NCBI GenBank assembly: GCA_030063045.1
Contig: JAQSEB010000033.1
Location: 2,790,001 to 2,854,000 of the forward strand
Source: Pratylenchus scribneri
Taxonomy: Eukaryota > Nematoda > Chromadorea > Rhabditida > Pratylenchidae
Direction of reading: 5' to 3'
DNA: 64,000 nt
This document shows, one piece after another, positions 59,317 to 64,000 of this stretch (positions are counted from its first letter, which is position 1; the number at the start of each line of letters is the position of its first letter). The notes beneath the pieces were generated by a model, which saw only the letters and a list, made by a program, of their open reading frames with translations, did no database searches and had not been told where the DNA came from. The translations under genes were made by a program, and so were the position numbers.

Positions 59317-59939
59317 GAAATAGAAAACAGTTGTTTCCATTTTAATTTTCTTTGTAATTTTTTTCTTTTTTAGGTAATTTGATCCACCAAATTCGCGGAA
59401 GGAATATGATCGAAATAAATGAACTTTGAGGAAATATTCTTTTCACCATTCAATCTAGCCAATTTCTTCCTTTTTACTTTTTTTAAGCCATAAGAACAAA
59501 TAATTTTTCTCATTTTCAAATCAATTTCAATCTTTTCATAGATCAAGCAAAATTTAAAACTATGAAATACAATAATTTGCATTAATTCGCCTATTCTATT
59601 CCAAAAATATACATATTTTTTTGCACCTTTTCCATCAATTTTTTACCATTATTAAAAAAACAATGTCATAAATTTAATCATATCTTCCAAAGCCAACCTA
59701 AAATTGGCCAATCCCATTTCATTTTCTGCTAAATTGATGATAGAATTTTATATATTTTGAATGCGTGGTATTTCAATGTGCTGAATTTTAAAATTTATCA
59801 AGGCCTATCGATTTTTTAAAAGTTTAATTTTATTTTAAGGCAAAATTATGGCAGCTTAATTGAATTAAAAAAAAAAGAGGAAGGAACTTTTGAATGGGAA
59901 ATTAATGGAATGATGGATTTTTGAAGGGCAAAAAAGAAA

Positions 59940-60224
59940 ATGGCCAGTCAAAAGGTGGAGCAGAATCAACCACTTCACAGAGGGGAAGAATATTCGGTGA
60001 AAAATTTTGTGTTCAGATTTCAAGTGGATGAATTTGGATTGATTCAGAAAAATGAGGCAAAAATGGGAGAGGGGAAAGCGAATTTTTGGCCAGACGATTG
60101 CGAAGGAATAATGAAAAATGAGCTGAGATGGAAAGGACCGCGGCATTTTCTCCAATTTCCCCGTCAATTTTCCAATTCTCGCCCTTGCCATAGCAAAAAA
60201 AGTTCGCGCCTCATCGGGAATTGA
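59940..60224 (+). CDS. Hypothetical small protein, single exon
   Basis: 94 codons from an ATG in a good context (GAAAATGGCC) to a TGA, followed 40 nt later by AATAAA at 60265-60270. The sequence is charged and not repetitive (GEEYSVKNFVFRFQVDEFGL, then NFWPDDCEGIMKNELRWKG), with no signal peptide or membrane span. I recognise no domain. The opposite strand is open over 121 codons, so the call is weak. Confidence 0.3.
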   Translation: MASQKVEQNQPLHRGEEYSVKNFVFRFQVDEFGLIQKNEAKMGEGKANFWPDDCEGIMKNELRWKGPRHFLQFPRQFSNSRPCHSKKSSRLIGN

Positions 60225-60229
60225 ATCCA

Positions 60230-61687
60230 CCGTCCTCCTCTCAAATGGCCACTTTGAATGAATGAATAAAGCTTAAAGGCGCAATCTCCGTCAAAACTCG
60301 AAGGCGAATTTCCTGTTCCCTTTCCCTTCCTTCCTTTCCATCAGATTTCTCCTCTATTTCCCCCCTTCAAAAGGCTTCAATCCATCCATCCAAAATGGCC
60401 AACTATCCATTGAGGGGCATTTTATTCGGCATTTTTTTTTTGACCAAATCCAATTTTGCCTCATTCCTCATCATCTTTCACTCTCTGCTCAATTCCCTTC
60501 CTTCGCATCAATCCTTTTGCCACTTTTGTGTTTTTATCAGTGCCAAAAGTTCCTCTTTTCCTTCCCCATTCAATGCCATTTTGAAAGGAGAAGGTTGGAA
60601 AGATTAACGAGAGTAAACAAAAAAAAAAAGTACGGTTGTGGTGGGGACAATTTTGACACAAAATGTTAAAGCATAAATTGGGCACAAAGGACATAAATAA
60701 ATGAGGTAAATTCTATTTTATAGAGTGGCACTCATTAGAAAATGTGTAAAAGAAGGCACAAATTCGCGCAAATTAGATTAAATTCAAGAAAGGAAGGCGC
60801 GTCGCCTAGTGAAAAATTTTACTTATCAAACAAAAAATGTTGCCCTTTGTTTCTTTCCTTTTCTCTTTATGCACTTTCCAGAAATGGCACACAAATATTG
60901 AAGAAGGAAATGTGAAGCGGTAAATGATGATCGAGAATTTAGATGGCATTTTTATATTTTTGGCACATTTAAAAGGGAACATTTCTTCAATTCGTCGTCT
61001 TTTTCTTCCCCTATTTTTGGTCTTTCTAAAAAGGGTTATCCTCTTTTTTTCCAAAGGAATCCCCTTATTCCAGCCTATTTCCCTCCAAGGGGGATTTTTC
61101 CTCCTTTTCAATGTGCCTCCCAAAATCCTCAAAAGGATCTTCATATTCTTTGGCCATGTCCTGGATTTCTCTAGGATCCCTTCTCAGACCTCACCTCAAT
61201 AGTCAAATTTTATGCCAATTCCCGCTCAATTCATGCATTCATAAATTTGGGACAAATTTTGTTTGCAATTGGGCAAGGCTGCAATAAATTTGTTGAAAAA
61301 AAAAGCAAAAAGGGGCGATGGGGGAGGCAATGATGCAAAAGCAGACCGACCAGAATATTGGCACAAAATTGTGGCCATGTGGAATGGGAGGGGGCAATTA
61401 GCCATTATATCTGGGGGGCTTTCCGGCCACATTTTATTTATTGAACAGAGGAACAGTGAATACCCGGGTCTGGTCAATTCCCCCGGAACAGACATTTTGG
61501 CATGGGTTTTTCAACAACTCCCCATGGATGAAGGAGGGTGGAATGGTTTTCTGCACAAAAATACAAAAGTTGCCAATTTAAACATGGAAAATGTGGATTG
61601 GATGAAGGCGAATTAATTGTGGAGTAAATTATGGGGTTTAAATGAGGCCATTTTGTTTTGTATGGGAAAATTCGTGGAAATCATTTA
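60230..61687. other. Region without confident gene
   Basis: The ORF at 61263-61616 has no ATG near its start and competes with an open minus frame; it is left uncalled. The rest is T/C-rich or A/G-rich low complexity. Confidence 0.4.
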
Positions 61688-61965
61688 CATAACATACTTT
61701 TGGCCAAAATCCTAAATCTGCTCCAGAAGTTAAATAAATCTGTTCATTTGACTTATTCTAAATTTTTCAAAAATGTATTTGTCAGATTCATGGACCATCT
61801 GAATAAAAACAAAAGATTAAAAATTAATCCACTTTTGGCCAAAATCCCAAATCTGCAACAATAAATCTAAATTTATTCCTTTGACTTATGCAAAATTATG
61901 CAAAATTTTTCGTGCCAGATTAATGGAACATCCGTTAAAAAACAAAGGATTAAAAATTAAGCCAA
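61688..61965 (+). repeat. Tandem duplication, two ~140-bp units
   Basis: ACTTTTGGCCAAAATCC, AAATCTGC, AATAAATCT, TTGACTTAT, AAATTTTTC, GATTAAAAATTAA recur in order from 61688 and from 61830. Confidence 0.8.
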
Positions 61966-63149
61966 AATGATGACATTTATTTATTGTTTTGGGCCTAGTT
62001 TAACAGTTTTAAAATCCGTTTTCCGAGGAGTATGGCTTCAGTTTTTTAATAAATTTGTCCTAAATGTTCAAAGTTAATAGTTAAAATTGGCAAAAATTGT
62101 AGAATATGTTTTTTGGTATCATCCGCAGCAATCCACAATTTTGGCCTTCACAAATAAATAACATTTTAATAAATAAAAATGATGAAAAAATGGGAGAATA
62201 GCCAACGGTGGCCGTCTACATTAAATTGAGGGAGGGAAAATGAGCAGGTGGTCGGCGGCCAATTGGCCAATAAAATAAGTTTGAGGGGAACAAATGAAGG
62301 GACCGAAAAAAATAGAGGGAGGATTCTCTGATGGCGGAAAACAATGAATTAGCTTTAGGGGATTGAAAAAAGCGGAGACGACCGTGATGATGGGAGAAAT
62401 GTCCACTGCCAAACAATTTGATGGATTTGCACGGAAAGATTTGGACAAAATGGAAAGGAAATGGATTGGCCAGAAAAAAACTTAATGATTGGATTGAATG
62501 TGGATAACCGTAAATATAGTGGGAAGAAAGCAAAAAATTGACCAAAACAACAATTTCGACTTCATTTTGACGATATTTGAAGGATAAAAATTTTTGACGT
62601 TGATTGAAATGTGTGAGGTTTTGTGGTTTGGCAAAGATTCTGAAGGCGATTGAGGAAGGAAAAAAGGGATTAGCTGCTTTTGATGGATTTGCTAAATGGC
62701 TATTGGAAGGGTATTTTGGATGGAACTTTGGGAAATGAAGAGATTAGGCGCAGTAAAATTTCCTTCCAAAATGGTTAAAACCTTCTTTGGCATTTTATTG
62801 GCCGCAACTTTGTGGATTTTTTGCCACTTGAAATGATGCGAATTTATGACAGATTATGTTTGTCAAAATAGTTTGAAGAATTCCTAGGAAAAAGGAAATA
62901 TTTTTAGGATTTTTGGCAACAAAAATGAATATGTCTGAAAATTGTGGCAAAAATTAAAAAAGAGGAATTGGTTTTAATTATTATGTACGAAAAGATGTAT
63001 GCTATTTTTAGGAGGGAAAATTCTATATCTATACATTTTGGAAAAAAATTTTAAAAGGAAAAATGCATTTTGGTAAAAATAAAATAAGCAGAATTAATTT
63101 GAAATTTGAAGGAATATATAATAATTAATTTAAAAGCAAACAAAACAGA
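61966..63149. other. AT-rich spacer
   Basis: No supported gene, RNA or repeat. The minus ORFs at 62216-62545 overlap in two frames and show no domain. Confidence 0.4.
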
Positions 63150-63735
63150 CGGAATTAATCTAAGCGTGAAAACACAAGCAGGCGGAATTATTCTAAGCGA
63201 AAACACAAAACAGGCGGAATTATTCTAAGCGAAAACACAAAACAGGCGGAATTATTTTAAGCGAAAACACAAAACAGGCGGAATTATTCTAAGCGAAAAC
63301 ACAAAACAGGCGGAATTATTCTAAGCGAAAACACAAAACAGGCGGAATTATTCTAAGCGAAAACACAAAACAGGCGGAACTATTCTAAGCGAAAACACAA
63401 AACAAGCGGAATTATTCTAAGCGAAAACACAAAACAGGCGGAATTATTTTAAGCGAAAACACAAAACAGGCGGAATTATTCTAAGCGAAAACACAAAACA
63501 GGCGGAATTATTCTAAGCGAAAACACAAAACAGGCGGAATTCTTTTAAGCGAAAACACAAAACAAGCGGAATTATTCTAAGCGAAAACACAAAACAGGCG
63601 GAATTATTTTAAGCGAAAACACAAAACAGGCGGAATTATTCTAAGCGAAAACACAAAACAGGCGGAATTATTCTAAGCGAAAACACAAAACAGGCGGAAT
63701 TATTCTAAAAGCGGAAACACCAGGCGGAATTAAAT
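63150..63735 (-). repeat. 32-bp minisatellite in opposite orientation, ~18 units
   Basis: Reverse complement of the unit seen at 40551 (AAACAGGCGGAATTATTCTA then AGCGAAAACACA). A variant series with AATTATTTTAAGC recurs every 5-6 units, suggesting amplification of a ~190-bp block. Confidence 0.95.
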
Positions 63736-64000
63736 TTAGATGAAATACAAAATGGCTGGAAATCGGAATTAGAATAAAATATATAAGGAATGAAGGAAAT
63801 CTTTTGGAAGATCTTTATTAAATGGGTGATTTCTGCGAATTCAAAATAGAATTTTTAAGTAAAAAAATTCAAAATTGGTGGCTGTGAAATTGACGACGAC
63901 AAACACGCAAATTAATGCGCAAAATTCATTCAAAAAAGGAAATTAAAATGGAGGCAAAAAATAAAAATAAACCGTCGAGTTAATTGCCCTTTTCTGAAAG
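63736..64000. other. Window end
   Basis: AT-rich, no feature seen. Confidence 0.5.

Noticed and set aside
58737..59323. Repeat proteins on both strands (EEVQIHFPEQP / KMNLHFFRLFR)
   Set aside because: A 33-bp unit keeps any frame open; both strands are equally open, with no start context or flanking exons supporting a gene.
61263..61616. A 118-codon plus ORF as a gene
   Set aside because: No ATG near the start, no clear acceptor, an overlapping open minus frame, and no domain.

Overview
The window is a nuclear fragment of a nematode genome. It is AT-rich, its genes are split by AT-rich introns with mostly GT..AG borders, exon starts follow a TTTTCAG/TTTTTAG acceptor, and the recognisable proteins (APE-1/ASPP, the RIB-1 exostosin, CHCH-3/MIC19, an HtrL_YibB-family membrane protein, a neuropeptide-type GPCR) fit a worm gene set. 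I suspect a plant-parasitic tylenchid relative because of the composition and one GC..AG intron, but the sequence alone does not prove it.

Layout. (1) 1058-11898, minus: an 11-exon HtrL_YibB gene, predicted type II membrane protein of 886 residues. Its introns hold a 1.54 kb terminal-inverted-repeat element and a 26-bp minisatellite. (2) 11.9-17.8 kb: gene-poor, with tandem duplications of 0.3-0.6 kb. (3) 17818-23381, plus: three closely spaced genes, namely a small one-span coiled-coil protein, chch-3/MIC19 and rib-1/EXT1-like. Gaps of 301 and 456 nt make an operon possible. A tRNA-Lys(CTT) lies in the last rib-1 intron. (4) 23.4-37.9 kb: mostly repeats, with one or two doubtful single-exon ORFs on minus. 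(5) 37892-51742, plus: ape-1 (iASPP/PPP1R13 family), with coiled coil, ankyrin repeats and an SH3 domain split by an acidic insertion. (6) 52.2-52.7 kb: three tRNA-like repeats. (7) 52939-57660, minus: a 6-exon class A GPCR of 500 residues. (8) 57.7-64 kb: minisatellites and weak ORFs.

Repeats dominate the non-coding DNA. A foldback (MITE-like) family with ~85-bp inverted arms occurs more than 20 times, whole or as single arms. A second inverted-repeat family occurs three times. One 32-bp minisatellite occurs at five loci in both orientations, inside introns of two genes and in intergenic DNA. Gene models were built by hand. Every junction given was checked for reading-frame phase, but first exons and a few junctions are stated as uncertain.
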